A DNA stretch of 64,000 nucleotides, from contig CM041553.1 of NCBI GenBank assembly GCA_023238725.1, forward strand, positions 24,691,501-24,755,500, written 5' to 3'. A program made the translations under genes and the position numbers. How positions within the stretch are numbered: the stretch's first letter is position 1; every line of letters begins with the position of its first letter. Of the stretch, positions 1 to 11,190 are shown in pieces. The DNA is from Scortum barcoo (lineage: Eukaryota; Chordata; Actinopteri; Centrarchiformes; Terapontidae). The notes under the pieces are model-generated. The model made no database searches, was not told the DNA's origin, and saw only the letters and a list, made by a program, of their open reading frames with translations.

Positions 1-946
1 CACGCTCACAACGCTGATGTTCAGCAGGCACAACGTCGACCATGTTCACCATTTTAGTTTAGCGTGTGTGACCTTTGCAACTTTTCTTTTTAGTCTGGAC
101 CAAAATTTAATTTAAGTTTTTCAGTCAGCTTCCCTCTTGATGCTGCCAAAGCTCAAAGAGGACACATGGTTGTTCTGTATGTAAAGCCAGAAAGACTCTA
201 TAGATATCACTGCTCAGTAACTGTAAGCCTCCACATGGACATCAGGGCCAACAGAAGGCCTTTATTCTGAGAAATACACTTATTCTATTTATTATTTTTT
301 GCCGACTGTGAGGACTGGGACCATTAAATTCCTTGACTCATCTCTGACTGGGCCCATGCAAGACAAGGTGTGTTTGTAGAGTGAACGTCAGGTGTGCAGA
401 CAGGCGGATTTGTGTTTCTTTTGAACTGAGGCAGGCGAACTAACTGGTTTCCCTTTATATGTAATCTTAGCACCGAGCTTCATCAAGCGACTGCACAAAC
501 ACTGACGGTATCGGTCGTTTGATGCAGCTGCTCAGCACCTGCTCATTCTCAGGAGGATTTGTTATTCAAACTGTGTTTCTTGTTGATTAACCGGCTTTCC
601 TCTCTTGTGCCACAGTGTCAAATTTCATCTGCATTATGCATTTCGCATCATCACACCTCAAAAATGGCGCCGGGGATGACGGTGACCTCATTTCTCTTTT
701 GCCTCCGGGGTGAGACATCCCAGGAGAAGCTTTTATGAAATATTCTGAGCTTGGAGGAAAATAAAAAATTGAATCAACAGTATGTTTACACACTTGAGGT
801 CTGTTGAGTAAATGCACGCATGGAGTTGTTATAGTTCCCCACTCAACATTTTCCTCAGAGGACGAATGAGGCCTCAACAAGAATGTGTGTCTCCTCCCTT
901 CTGCTTAATTACTGTGGTAAAGACCCCCACAAACCTCCAACACCCA

Positions 947-1004
<58 letters not shown>
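947..1004. repeat. compound (TC)n(AC)n microsatellite
   Basis: About 12 TC units (947-970) are followed by about 17 AC units (971-1004). The tract explains the spurious open frames over it. Confidence 0.95.
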
Positions 1005-1007
<3 letters not shown>

Positions 1008-1158
1008 TGCAATGAATTTTCAGATTATAGTTAAATTGCAGTGGTGGGGAAGATGAGCTGGTTTTAATTTGGGGAAAGAATCCAAACCAGTAATAGTTTT
1101 TTTTTTTGTTCTCATTTTTTTTCTGAGCTTTTCTCACCTTAAAACATTGTTCTCCTTA

Positions 1159-1172
1159 TGTGTGTGTGTGTA

Positions 1173-1206
<34 letters not shown>
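1159..1206. repeat. compound (TG)n(AG)n microsatellite
   Basis: A TG run interrupted by one TATG is followed directly by an AG run. Confidence 0.9.
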
Positions 1207-1316
1207 TGAGGGCAACAACAAAGTAAACACTTGAAAATGCTGCTTCACAAGATGAAGCAGGCCCAGGCCTGTGAAGCGCAAACCGCAAAACTATGACACA
1301 ATCTCCCTCCCACAAG

Positions 1317-1318
<2 letters not shown>

Positions 1319-1348
<30 letters not shown>
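1319..1348. repeat. (TC)15 microsatellite
   Basis: Fifteen uninterrupted TC units, about 215 bp upstream of the start codon of the first gene. Confidence 0.95.
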
Positions 1349-1350
<2 letters not shown>

Positions 1351-1415
1351 GACAGATGCCCTCTTACACTCCTCTTCCTGCTCGTTCCTGTGGGCAGAGG
1401 AGTGGAGTAAATCTT

Positions 1416-1452
<37 letters not shown>
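1416..1452. repeat. compound (TC)n(GT)n microsatellite
   Basis: A TC run (1416-1438) passes directly into a GT run (1439-1452). Confidence 0.95.
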
Positions 1453-1563
1453 TTAAGTTATACTTAGTTAGAAATCCACTCGTCTTTCATGGATAGTCAG
1501 ACTCATGGCTGAGGAGCTGAAGGAGGGGCAGAGCTGAGGTGATCAAGAAGGGCCGCGGCAGTC

Positions 1564-1985
1564 ATGGGGGTTCCGGCCGCCGGCTCAGGTGAGAATGGGC
1601 TGAAAAGGTAAGGACCTCCAACCCTACTTTAAACTCCCTTTCACACTAAATCTATAACTTCTGATCCGGCACAGGCCATCAAGATGTGAAGTGAGTAAAG
1701 TAAGCGGGTTAAAATGAGCGTGACGCATAGATTACTCGCTGTAGTTTAAGCCATAAATATTGAATACAAGTCACATATTGTTATCTGTATCCACAGTTTG
1801 CGGCGGAGAAATACATTTTATCTTTACTTTATCTTTATGACATTCAGTTGAACATATATGCGGCTCCTATCAGCGGACTGATGAGGGCGACAGGTATTTT
1901 CATTTCCCTGTAGATGATTTATAGAAAAAGAGAACCACATTTTATTTTGGTAATGGAGAATTTTGTTTTATGACAGTCATTAAAA

Positions 1986-2054
<69 letters not shown>

Positions 2055-5000
2055 TTTATATATAAATAACGTTATAAACTCAGTTTCTCTGAGTGCGCGC
2101 TGCCTCCTTTACGCACGGGAGCGCGCAGGGGTTCTTCCCACCTGTCCGCATTTTGGGGAGCTGAGGGCAGAAACAAACACGCAGTCTGCCTGTTTTTAAT
2201 CCCTATCCGACGTTCAGTTCACGACACACCCTGCCAAACCACCATTGTCTTTGTCTGTATAACCTCAAACATCAACTCTGCCCCATATTTTTTCTCTCCT
2301 GTCAGTCAAAGGCTGCTCCACTGTCAACTCCTGCGCACGAAGGACCAGGATATAATGAGTTTAGTTTTAAAAGAGCTTTATCATCAACACAAAATGCTTT
2401 ACAAAAAAACACAGAAAACACAAAAATATAATAAAATTCACACGAAGGAATAAAAACAGGCAGGCGGAAGGGAAAAATATGCGACGACGGATGGATGATA
2501 AAAACGAAAAAAAGGAGTATGTGCCACCTGAGCCATACCAAATGATTAAAACAGATATATTTTATATGTAAAGTATGGAAATAAGATGATCCCGCTTACT
2601 GATATTGCAACATCTCCTGTACATGCAACGAATACAGTGAGTGAATCAAATGACCTGCTGTGTTTTTGGGCGTCACAGGGATTAAAATGAAGGGCCAATA
2701 AAGAGATAATATTATATATCTCTGTGTTTTTTATGGATTATCTTATTTACACAGTAATTTATTACTGTGGTTCATCCTCCTTTATGATAAGGATGTGTTG
2801 GTGTTGATTATTCGAATAAATTTAAACTATTTGAAGAGGTCGAAGATATACAATATTATGGTCCTATATTACGTAATAAAATACACCACATTAGATCTGT
2901 GATGAATTCTTATGTTTCCCTGTTGGGGTCATTAAAGTTTACCTTTTGTTTTCATTATTCATTAATCTTCCAGTTATCCTCCTAGTTAATTAATTGTTTC
3001 CAGGAAAATGTTCACCCCAGTCCCTCCAAGTTCAGGGTGACATCTTTTTGATGTCCTCTGGAAATATTAACTTGATTATAATCTTAAAACCAAGAAAATC
3101 AGCAAATAATTGTACTTTAGTTGCTAGTAGCTTATTATTTTACAGTTCAGCTGCAGCAGCCGTCCTGTTGTCTTCAGCAGTTCAGTGTTAAATCTCTTTT
3201 TTCATTTTCTCAAAGACAAAAGCTGGATTTCCCCAATTTTCTGTTTTTCTGTTTTCTGGTTTTTGTTTTTTTTGTTGGAGCCTTTTTACAAGCAGCAGAC
3301 TTTGCAATCCAGTCTGTTGTTCTGTGTGTCCAGTGTCCTGTAATTTCATCCTAATTTAATTATTTTTGATTGAGGAGATATTAACCTTGCAGAATAACAT
3401 ATGGCTGAGCAAATGTAAAGACTTTTTCAAAAGGATAAAGGATAAATGGGGAAGTTAAATATATGTATATGAAAGGAATAGCCAGTTATTTCTTGGCACA
3501 TCTTTGAATAATCCAAGCTGATAATTTGACAGCTAATCTTTAAAATGACTCCAAACCCTTCCTGTGAGTTTTACAAATGGGCCTTATTCTTTACTTTTAG
3601 GCAACTGTTCCTTTTTTTCTTGGTTGTTTCTTTAGAGCAGATGTTTACTGGAGAGGCAAAGCAGACATACTGTGAGGTGGCAGGGACATGCTGGTGCTTC
3701 CTGATTTGATCAACAGTTGATAGTGGCATCAGTGGCTTGGAAACAGGGCTCACAGAGGCAATGAAGTATTTGATTGCACCAGATTTCGCACTCCTCAGAG
3801 TCATAACTCAGTCAAATATGAACATGTATTTTTAGATTCTGTGTGATTTATACTCTCTGAAGCAGGAAATAATCCATAGATCTGCTAGAATTAATTAAAA
3901 AGAAGATGCACTCCACATCTTGCCTGAGAATCTCCACATTTTTTAAAATGTATTCATAAGTATCAGAGTAATTCAGCGATGGTTTGTACAGCCACGTGTA
4001 AATTGTAAAACTTCTTATAGATAATTTGACCCACTTTTAATGGTGCCAGTTTTTCAAAATGTGGGTTACAAGGACAGCTGAAGGCCATTGTAGCATTATA
4101 TTTCCTGTTTACATGCCGCAGTTCGTTTGCACCAGTTTTAACTTTGCCTTTCTTCTCCTCTTAGGCAGCTTGCTGAAGGCGTGTGTCAGCCAAAGAAGAC
4201 TTGGTTTCACTCCTGGTTCAAGTTCGTGCTCCTGCTTTGTCTCACGCTCTTCGTCTTGTGTTACATCCAGTCCGACGGCTCTTTTTCATGGTGGGAGAGG
4301 TTTTCCCTCAATGCCCACTATCAGAACTTTTACAGGACCAATCAGGTTAAACCTCCTGCTTATCGTGTCCATCCGAAACATAAAGTTAAAACAAGTGAAA
4401 TCCCACAAACCACAGCACCTCCAACTGTACCGACTACAGGTACTCTGTACCACCAAGCTTATCCACGGAACTACCACTTTGTTATGGATAACACAGAGGC
4501 GTGCAAGTCCAAGACCCCCTTCCTGGTCCTGTTGGTTCCGGTGGCACCGCATAACGTCGCAGCTCGGGATGCCATCCGGCAGACATGGGGCAAAGAGAGC
4601 GTGGTTCAGGGTGAGGTGGTGCTCACCCTGTTCATGCTGGGCTCCTCGGGAGGAGCTAATGTTGAGCAGCTCCAGGAGAAGCTCAAAGAGGAGAACCAGC
4701 AACACCACGACCTGATCCAGAGCGACTTCATGGACACTTACCTCAACCTGACCATCAAAACCATGGTGATCATGGACTGGCTGGCCATGCGCTGCCCTAC
4801 AGCAGCTTATGCCATGAAGGTTGACTCGGACATGTTCCTGAACATTGACAATTTAGTGATCATGCTGCAGAAGCCAAACATTCCCAAGATGAACTACCTG
4901 ACAGGGATGCTCATGTGGAACAGGCCAGTCGTGCGTTCGAAAAACTCCAAGTGGTATGTCCCTGAGGAGATGTACCCAGAGCCCACATACCCGACCTACG

Positions 5001-5281
5001 CTCTGGGCATGGGATATATCTTCTCCAACGATCTTCCAGAGAAATTTGTGCAGATCTCAAAATCAATCAAACCCTTTAACATAGAGGACGCTTATATTGG
5101 AATGTGCATGAAAATGCTCGGACTTGCACCCACATCGCCGCCAAATCCCTCCCAGTTCAAGGCCTATAACACAAGATATAATCGCTGTGAATACTCTAAA
5201 GTCATCACTTACATTCTCGGGTCTGCACAAGAGCTGGTGAAATACTGGACAGACTTGAAGAAGCCTGGGCCACCTTGTTAG
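1564..5281 (+). CDS. beta-1,3-galactosyltransferase-like (GT31), two coding exons: join(1564..1607,4165..5281)
   Basis: Predicted Golgi type II membrane enzyme of glycosyltransferase family 31, which transfers UDP-galactose (or a related sugar) in beta-1,3 linkage to glycan acceptors. Exon 2 is open from a TAA at 4139 but has no ATG before the membrane segment. An ATG at 1564 in a 44-nt exon ends at a strong donor (AAAAG|GTAAGG) in phase 2, which matches an acceptor CTCCTCTTAG at 4155-4164, giving 386 residues. A short basic cytosolic tail is followed by a membrane segment at about residues 35-49. Family hallmarks follow: R-x3-IR-x-TWG near residue 150, NLT sequon at N209, metal-binding DSD at 235-237, a YPTYALGMGY block, and an E322-D323-AYIG block. 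The frame is intact to TAG at 5279-5281. The specific acceptor and orthology (B3GALT2-like or another paralogue) cannot be decided from sequence alone. The first exon is inferred from splice signals and phase. Confidence 0.88.
1608..4164 (+). other. intron 1 of the galactosyltransferase-like gene
   Basis: A 2557-nt GT-AG intron. The donor GTAAGG follows AAAAG, and the acceptor is a pyrimidine-rich tract ending TTAG. Another possible donor (TCAG|GTGAGA) at 1590/1591 would leave the wrong phase, so it was not chosen. The intron holds a TA/TG microsatellite and a short CpG-rich patch at about 2090-2160. No other gene is seen. Confidence 0.75.
1988..2054. repeat. compound (TA)n(TG)n microsatellite
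   Basis: About 22 TA units run into about 11 TG units, within intron 1 of the first galactosyltransferase-like gene. Confidence 0.95.
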
Positions 5282-8280
5282 GACGATGACGACTACAGAT
5301 GCACTGAAGAATCATTTTGGTGGAAGGGGCTGGGTGGCATGGGACTGGGAGGTTAATTAATTTATAGATTTCTACTGTTCTGGTAGACCAATAACACTTC
5401 AGAGATGCTAATTTGGATTTTGGAAAGGTTACAGAGGCTTCTTGACTACTGCACAATGGAAATGGTGAACAGAAGGCATTTTTCTTTTTTTTTTTAGTGT
5501 CTTTTTAAACTCCTTTGGGATGCCAACCAAAGGATTATGAAGGATAATGTTTATCTGTTCTGACATGCCAAGTGAAGTGCAATGTGAATGATTAAAGATA
5601 CCCTGGATCATATGACCTCTTGAATATAATATAATGGATTAAAGTTTTAAAAAGTTGTGCACAATAGATGAAAAGGAAGAATTTGAGGGAGAAGGTTACA
5701 CTGAACACTCCTCTTGGTGCCTTTAAGTGAGAATGAAATAACTTCAAATAACCTCTGCCAGAAAGGTGTTAAAGTTATTTCACTCTTTATTTTGTATATG
5801 TATGTAATTTTTAAATTAAATTAAACTATTAAAGAAGCCAAACTATTGAACATGCCTGAAACTCATTTGTACGTGTCACAAAAACTCAACATTCACAGAG
5901 AATGCACTTTTTATTACGTTGTCTTTGTATTTAATGTTTTTTTTTTTTTATCTATGTGCCAATATGTAGATTAAGTGACTGGTTCCTAAAATGATTCGCC
6001 AAACGGTGAAGTGACCTGTTCCTAATGATACTGCAGTGAGTGAGTTTAAATGCAAACACTAGTTGTGATCTGGTATTTGCTTTGTAAAAGTCAAGTTTTA
6101 TGCATGTAAACACCACAGCCTATCCCAGTTCTGCCAAACCAGGAAGTTTGGCACCATATCCAGCTTTCCTGATTATTCTGTTGATAATAAAATGATTCAC
6201 TGAGATAAAAACAGACAAAACTTGTACACCAACTCAATGAAGTCATATAAATAATAAGGTTTCTTACGTTTTATGTAAACACCTACATGCTCAAAACCAG
6301 GACAAAATACAGGGGAGATCTTTATTATGATTATATGTACAACGATTATCCAAAGCAGACACTGGCAGTGACATTATCAAAGCTCAGGCTTTTTCCAACA
6401 ATGCTAAAAAGAAAAATAACGTCACCAAAGTAAAAGGAGAATTTAAGACATAAAATATAAAATAGTGCCAAAGTTTAAAATTTGAATAGAACATAGTATA
6501 TAAAATTAAATCCTAAAAAAACACCCTAAAATAAAATACCAAAATAGGAAATAGAATATAAATATATAAAAACAGAAATATAATCCTGTTAAGGCAGGTG
6601 TGGAGAGATATGGAATAGAGAGAAAACGCAGGTGTCAGATAAGGGAAAAGGAAAAGCAAAAGGATCAAGGATCATATTTACTGTTTGCAGGCCGTCCACT
6701 GACTTCTCTTTGGCTGCATGTGCACATGAAAAGTGATTTCTGCACACCCTACAAAAACAGAAAGCATAATAACAAGGTCAAAATGAATTAGCTTATGAAG
6801 AGCATTTTTATTTAGAGTTATATTACCCAGTTTTTGTTTGTATCATCCTTAAAGACCACACCCTCAAATTATAGCTCAGCATGGGCATGGTATAACCGCA
6901 TGTAAATCATGCTCAGGTTTTTTTCTCTTGTCTTTAATTGGGCTGGGCTGATGTGGTATTTTCATTTACGCCAACAGCTAATTTCCAAGAACAGTAATGA
7001 CGCATTCACCAAAAGCATTAAGCAAGTCAGGTTAGTTTACTTTTGGTAAGTCACTGGTGCCTTTACAAGACATATCAAAGCTTTGTGATAACAATATTTG
7101 GCTATTCAAATCAAACCTGCTGTTTATACATTTTATCCTCATGAATAAAAAGAATTTGTCAGGCGGCAGGTGATCATATCATTACCTGTCTTTGCCACAG
7201 ATAACTTCATATAAGGTTACATAATACGCAGATCGGTAGCATCAGTCAGTAGCATGTGAGAATAAATGTTTTGCTGTCCTGACTGACCGCACATTCAGGG
7301 ATAAAAAACATTTGCTAAATCAATCAATCTATGTTATCATTTAGCCCATTACTTAACATATAACATGTTTTTTTGCTGTTGTTTTTACACTCAGTTATGA
7401 AATATTAACAAGAATTTTTCAGAACTGACAAGTGATCATCGTTTATTTCACCCATTTAAAACACTACATGTTCACATTTCCTTCTGCAGTAAAAGAAAAT
7501 ATTCTTTGTTATGTTGGTGTAAGAGGAGGAAGTTACAACTTTGGAGTACAATAACATGGCTTGAAGTATTACATTATGCACTGTCATTGCAAACTGGAAA
7601 GATATATTTTTTATGCCCTTTATTTGGTGTATTTGTATATACTTTCAAATATAATTTATACAGAAATAAAATTTAATTTTAAGGATCTAGATTGAATTTT
7701 TACTGTATGTGTCATGTATGTTATTTATGCTGCTGAAACACAGTATGTGTAAATGTGTGTGAGATGTGTGTTAGTCGGATGTGTATAAAAATGTGAAACA
7801 ATGTATGAAAAATTAATGAAAAAAGTGTCACCAAAGTCTATTTACCACAGCTTTTATGTTTCGCCATTACCTTTTCAGCAGGGTGTGCCGTTTCACATCT
7901 GCTGAATGACCCATTCATGGACAGGATATCAAGTTGCGATCAAGGTGTGACGTGTCTTGCTTAGTGACGCTCGAACATCACTGCTATAAATATCAACTGA
8001 GAAATAAAGTCCAGAAAAAAACAGTCTGGAATGTCCAGACCTATTTCTGTTTTGCATTGGTGACAAATGAAAACACATAAAAAAGAAACTGAGCAAAGAC
8101 TAACAAAAATACCCCTCATTTGTTTTGTATGAGTTGTACAATGTTGATGATATCTTGTGACAATGATTAGAAATTGTTAACACTGAACACTGTGACATCT
8201 AGCGGGGGAAAAGATTGTTACAGTAAAAGCAAGTCCCAAATGTAATTTCTTTTAATATGTTAGGACTCATTAGATGAGTT
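5282..8280. other. 3' UTR of the first gene, then AT-rich spacer
   Basis: The 3' UTR begins at 5282 and plausibly runs to one of the poly(A) signals listed next. Beyond about 6200 the DNA is AT-rich with no supported exon. Short open frames, such as one at 6600-6791, have no recognisable content. Confidence 0.5.
5828..5833 (+). promoter_or_regulatory. candidate poly(A) signal ATTAAA
   Basis: ATTAAA lies about 550 nt after the stop codon of the first gene in a T/A-rich tail. A canonical AATAAA at 6186-6191 is the alternative downstream signal. Which one is used cannot be told without transcript ends. Confidence 0.35.
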
Positions 8281-8289
8281 TGGAGTGAA

Positions 8290-8637
8290 TTCAGTGAATT
8301 CAACTTACACCCGACTGCTCTACATCCTGCACGCAACGCCCTGACTCCCTGGGGACATGTCCTGTTTGCAGACTTCAGCTAAGCAGTCAACACCATCATC
8401 CCGGACATCCTCCCACCATCGCACTTTCTGACTGACAGGAGGCAGCATCACATCCAGCACCCGGACAATTAGCACTGGCATCCCTCAGGGGTGTGTGCTC
8501 TTCCCACTGCTCTTCTCCCTTTACACCAACGACTGCACCTCAAGAGACTCACTCCTGAAGTTTGCAGATGACACAACTGCTGCCATCCAGCACCCATCAA
8601 CATGGTGGTCAGTTTGCATACAGACGGGAGATTAAAA
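8290..8637 (+). mobile_element. L2/Maui-like LINE fragment, reverse transcriptase part
   Basis: Broken reading frames on the + strand resemble fish L2-type reverse transcriptase: an ADFS-like stretch near 8370, a TGIPQGCV block at about 8475-8500, and a KFADDT block (YADD-equivalent) at about 8560-8580. The frame is interrupted and pieces are missing, so this is a dead copy. Its continuation lies at 9233-9600 after a break of about 600 bp. The clade is recalled from family motifs, not from a search. Confidence 0.65.
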
Positions 8638-9232
8638 GTAATGAAGATTCCTCGTGGTATAGTTGATAAAACTGATTTTTATCAACTATACCACGAGGAA
8701 TAGTTGCCAATTCATCGCCAGGTGATTTTGCCGGGTCTTCAGCCCCGAATGTTTGAGTGTAGCCCCGATTCCGAATGGAATTTTAAACTTTGAAAGACAA
8801 TGTGAAATCTCAAAATCATGAGACTAGAATCATAAGTTACATATAAGCTATTTATCGATGCCCTTCGTAAAGCACGCAGTCTGCCAAATAAACATAGGTC
8901 TCAAGCTCTCTCTCCAAAGAGGCTTTATCGCTTTCTGTACACTCCTGTTTGCTCTTCTGTATTGAGTGGAGGCAGGGCAGGAAGGAAAGGGGTCTAATCA
9001 GCGCAGTGTGACGTTAACTCAGCGTTGCTTGGTGAGGATAGGTAACAGCAAACAGAGAGTAGAGAATGAAAAATGTAAACTTGCTGCAAAGAAGCAACTC
9101 AGTATTTCAGGATTTTTTTCAAAAGAAGACAAAGGGTTAGAATTCATATTGTAAAACATAAGTAATGGTCATCTGGCTTCCCTGATGATCTTGATGATCC
9201 TTGAACTCATAAAAAATGGTTTGGGCTAAGCC
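8638..9232. other. sequence interrupting the L2-like LINE, origin unknown
   Basis: These roughly 600 bp separate the reverse transcriptase motif region from the C-terminal region of the same LINE. Near its left edge is a perfect 55-bp inverted repeat. An open frame at 8966-9154 does not resemble a known protein well enough to name. It may be a small non-autonomous element or a rearranged segment. Confidence 0.35.
8647..8701. repeat. perfect 25-bp inverted repeat with 5-bp loop
   Basis: The arm at 8647-8671 (starting ATTCCTCGTGG) is exactly the reverse complement of 8677-8701, separated by CTGAT. Transcribed or single-stranded, this would form a 25-bp stem. Confidence 0.9.
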
Positions 9233-9600
9233 ACGGATGTCAGGAAGTTCAAACTGCTTCAGGAACTGCTGATTCAATTTTACACCGCCATTACTGAGTC
9301 TGTTTCTGCACATCCATTAATACGTGCTTTGGTTTGTCCACCAAACAGGAACAGGAACAGGCTACAACGGACAGTCATGACTGCAGAAAGAATCATTAGT
9401 GCAGATCTGCCCTCCACTCAGGACTTATAAATGTCCAGAGTCAGGAAATGGGCACAAAACACACTGCAGAGCCATCACACAAAACCTGTTCCAACTTGTC
9501 CCCTCTAGTAGGCGCCACAGAGCTCTTCAATGACTCTAATGAACATTGAACACCAGTCACAGTGTCAGAAACAATCCCTGTGCATTAACCCTGCAGCAAA
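9233..9600 (+). mobile_element. L2/Maui-like LINE fragment, C-terminal part
   Basis: Frames on the + strand match the usual end of fish L2-type ORF2: a block with LLIQFYTAITESV at about 9265-9305, then RTVMTAERI at about 9370-9400, a short basic RVRKWA-like region near 9435, and a final FQLVPSSRRHRALQ-like block near 9500. It continues the fragment at 8290-8637 in the same orientation. Confidence 0.6.
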
Positions 9601-9673
9601 AAACATCCAGACCTGTAAAATATACTTGTTTAAATACACTCATTCTATAATGTAAATATCATATATATATATA

Positions 9674-10461
9674 CACTACAGGCTACAAACAATTTGGACA
9701 TTTGGAAGCAAACACTTCAAGTTTCTGTTCACAATGCCTTTACCTTTCTTAAAAACCAGCATGAGTTATATGTATTTTGGGATGTATTTACTGCATGATC
9801 AGACTTTGCTTTCACTGATATGAACCATTTTCCTCAATTTACCTTTAGGTATACACTGATGTTACCTAGACAAAAAGAAAGAAGGTGTTCTTCAAAAGTT
9901 TATGGTTTGGCCCCTCAGTTCCAACCTGTTCCATTTTCCTCAGAGTTTGACCTGTAGGTTACATGATAGTTACTAGACAAAAAAGAAGAGGAAGGTGTTT
10001 CTTCAAAATGGTTGGTTTGGCCTCCTCAGTCTCCAGACCTCTCTCCAATTGAGCTGGTGTGGGATGAATGATGATGAACTCAGATCAGTCCAAGAAAGCT
10101 TGTGTGGGATCGATCATTGATCGATCAGCGTCCCACAAATCAGCAGTCTCTTATTGATGAACTTAAAAAACTTGTGGAAAGCTTGGAATGCAATTCCTGG
10201 CAAATACCTTAAAAAACTTGTGGAAGCGAATGCCTAATGTCGTGTATGCCATGCTGCTGTTAAAGCCAGAGGAGGTTACTTTGAAGAAAGCAAAGTCTAA
10301 GCAAGAAAAACTCAAATACCTGATAATTATAGTAAAAATGTCTTCTGATAAGTTACTCTTTATATAATAATGTTTATTTTGTTGTATACCAAAAGTATAC
10401 CAATGAAACTATGATCTTTTTTGTACAAATTTGATCTAAGCTTCCAAACTTTTGGCCTGTA

Positions 10462-10464
<3 letters not shown>
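9674..10464 (+). mobile_element. degraded Tc1-like (Tc1/mariner) DNA transposon
   Basis: The left end CACTACAGGC and the right end GCCTGTAGTG are inverted, followed inward by related AAAGTTTGGA-like sequence, and both ends abut TA (9672-9673 and 10465-10466), the Tc1 target. Inside, at about 10020-10075, is the Tc1 signature PQSPDLSPIELVWDE, which holds the third catalytic acidic residue (E). At 791 bp it is about half a full Tc1 unit. The N-terminal DNA-binding part is missing. Segments within it are duplicated (see findings). It is not autonomous. Confidence 0.75.

Positions 10465-10508
<44 letters not shown>
10464..10508. repeat. (TA)n microsatellite
   Basis: About 22 TA units directly at the right edge of the Tc1-like element. 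Expansion from its TA target site is plausible. Confidence 0.9.
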
Positions 10509-10509
<1 letters not shown>

Positions 10510-10512
<3 letters not shown>

Positions 10513-10967
10513 TGTGGAAAAAATATATTTTGTACTGGAGATAAAGAGAATTGATCCGACCAGAGTGTCTTTTATATTTTAATGTATTCTTGCAAGAAGG
10601 TGAGCTGTCAGACAACCGAGTGTGTGCTCAGCTGGATGAGGACTCACAAGTGATAACAGAAAAGGCACAGATAATTATAGTGGGATACAAACAAAGGCAT
10701 GTGAGACAGAGAGAGAGTGCAAGGTCTTGCCATCCCTCCTAGTAGATTGTTTCAGGGTTACATCGTCTGCATGTGAAAGGAATCTGGAAAGAAGATATTT
10801 AATCAGACTGTTGTGGCTAAGATTTAAAACCAGTCAGAGACAACCTGGTGATGGCTCGTCTCCCTGTTGTATGAGATGAGTTCAGCATGGTATGAGAGAA
10901 AAGTAGACTATGATTATAAGACATTAAGACTATTATATAAGAAAAAAAAACATAATAAAGAAAGGCG
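10510..10967 (+). repeat. dispersed repeat, copy A (copy B at 41.8 kb)
   Basis: This segment is strongly similar to 41819-42352 in the same orientation, including a run of about 40 nearly identical codons starting MIRPECLLYF and a shared end with AAAACATAATA. I judge the shared frame to be a by-product of recent repeat copies, not a gene. It might be a solo LTR (TGTGG start, AACA end), but no target duplication is visible. Confidence 0.7.
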
Positions 10968-10973
10968 GATTGG

Positions 10974-10975
<2 letters not shown>

Positions 10976-11007
<32 letters not shown>
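10976..11007. repeat. (TA)n tract at the left edge of the large transposon
   Basis: About 16 TA units abut the CACAG end at 11008. A matching TA run abuts the right end at 22472. Confidence 0.9.
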
Positions 11008-11012
<5 letters not shown>

Positions 11013-11190
11013 CAAATTCCCAATTTAGTGTTAAATATGCAGTGTCAAACTGCATTGACTCTTTTAGTGTTATTTCAACAACAGTAAAATGCCCTCCCGT
11101 GTTGGTGAAAAATTACAGTGCTGAGATGTCCAGTGTCAAAAGTACTCTGAAAGGCTCCGCCCACCAAGCCACTGCGGCTTCCACCTTTGC
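11008..11190. repeat. left terminal and subterminal repeats of the large transposon
   Basis: Starts CACAGCAAATT. AGTGTTAAA, CAGTGTCAAA, AGTGTTATT and CAGTGTCAAAA follow within 150 bp. Confidence 0.55.

Larger units (their letters stand above)
1..1563. other. gene-free upstream region with microsatellites
   Basis: No credible exon is seen on either strand. Open frames here are driven by TC and CA dinucleotide runs. The part from roughly 1260 to 1563 lies directly upstream of the first exon of the galactosyltransferase-like gene and must include its 5' UTR and proximal promoter. No clear TATA box is visible. Short upstream ATGs near 1488 and 1506 open frames that close within a dozen codons. 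Confidence 0.6.

Noticed and set aside
812..1456. Several open frames on both strands
   Set aside because: Their length comes from TC/CA dinucleotide repeats, which stay open in several frames.
1564..1590. Alternative donor TCAG|GTGAGA for exon 1 of the first gene
   Set aside because: It leaves one base of a codon and would put the long exon in the wrong frame; the donor at 1607/1608 fits.
4059..4715. Long open frame (218 codons) overlapping the first galactosyltransferase exon on the + strand, and one at 4286-4708 on the minus strand
   Set aside because: Both are other-frame shadows of the conserved GT31 coding exon and show no family features.
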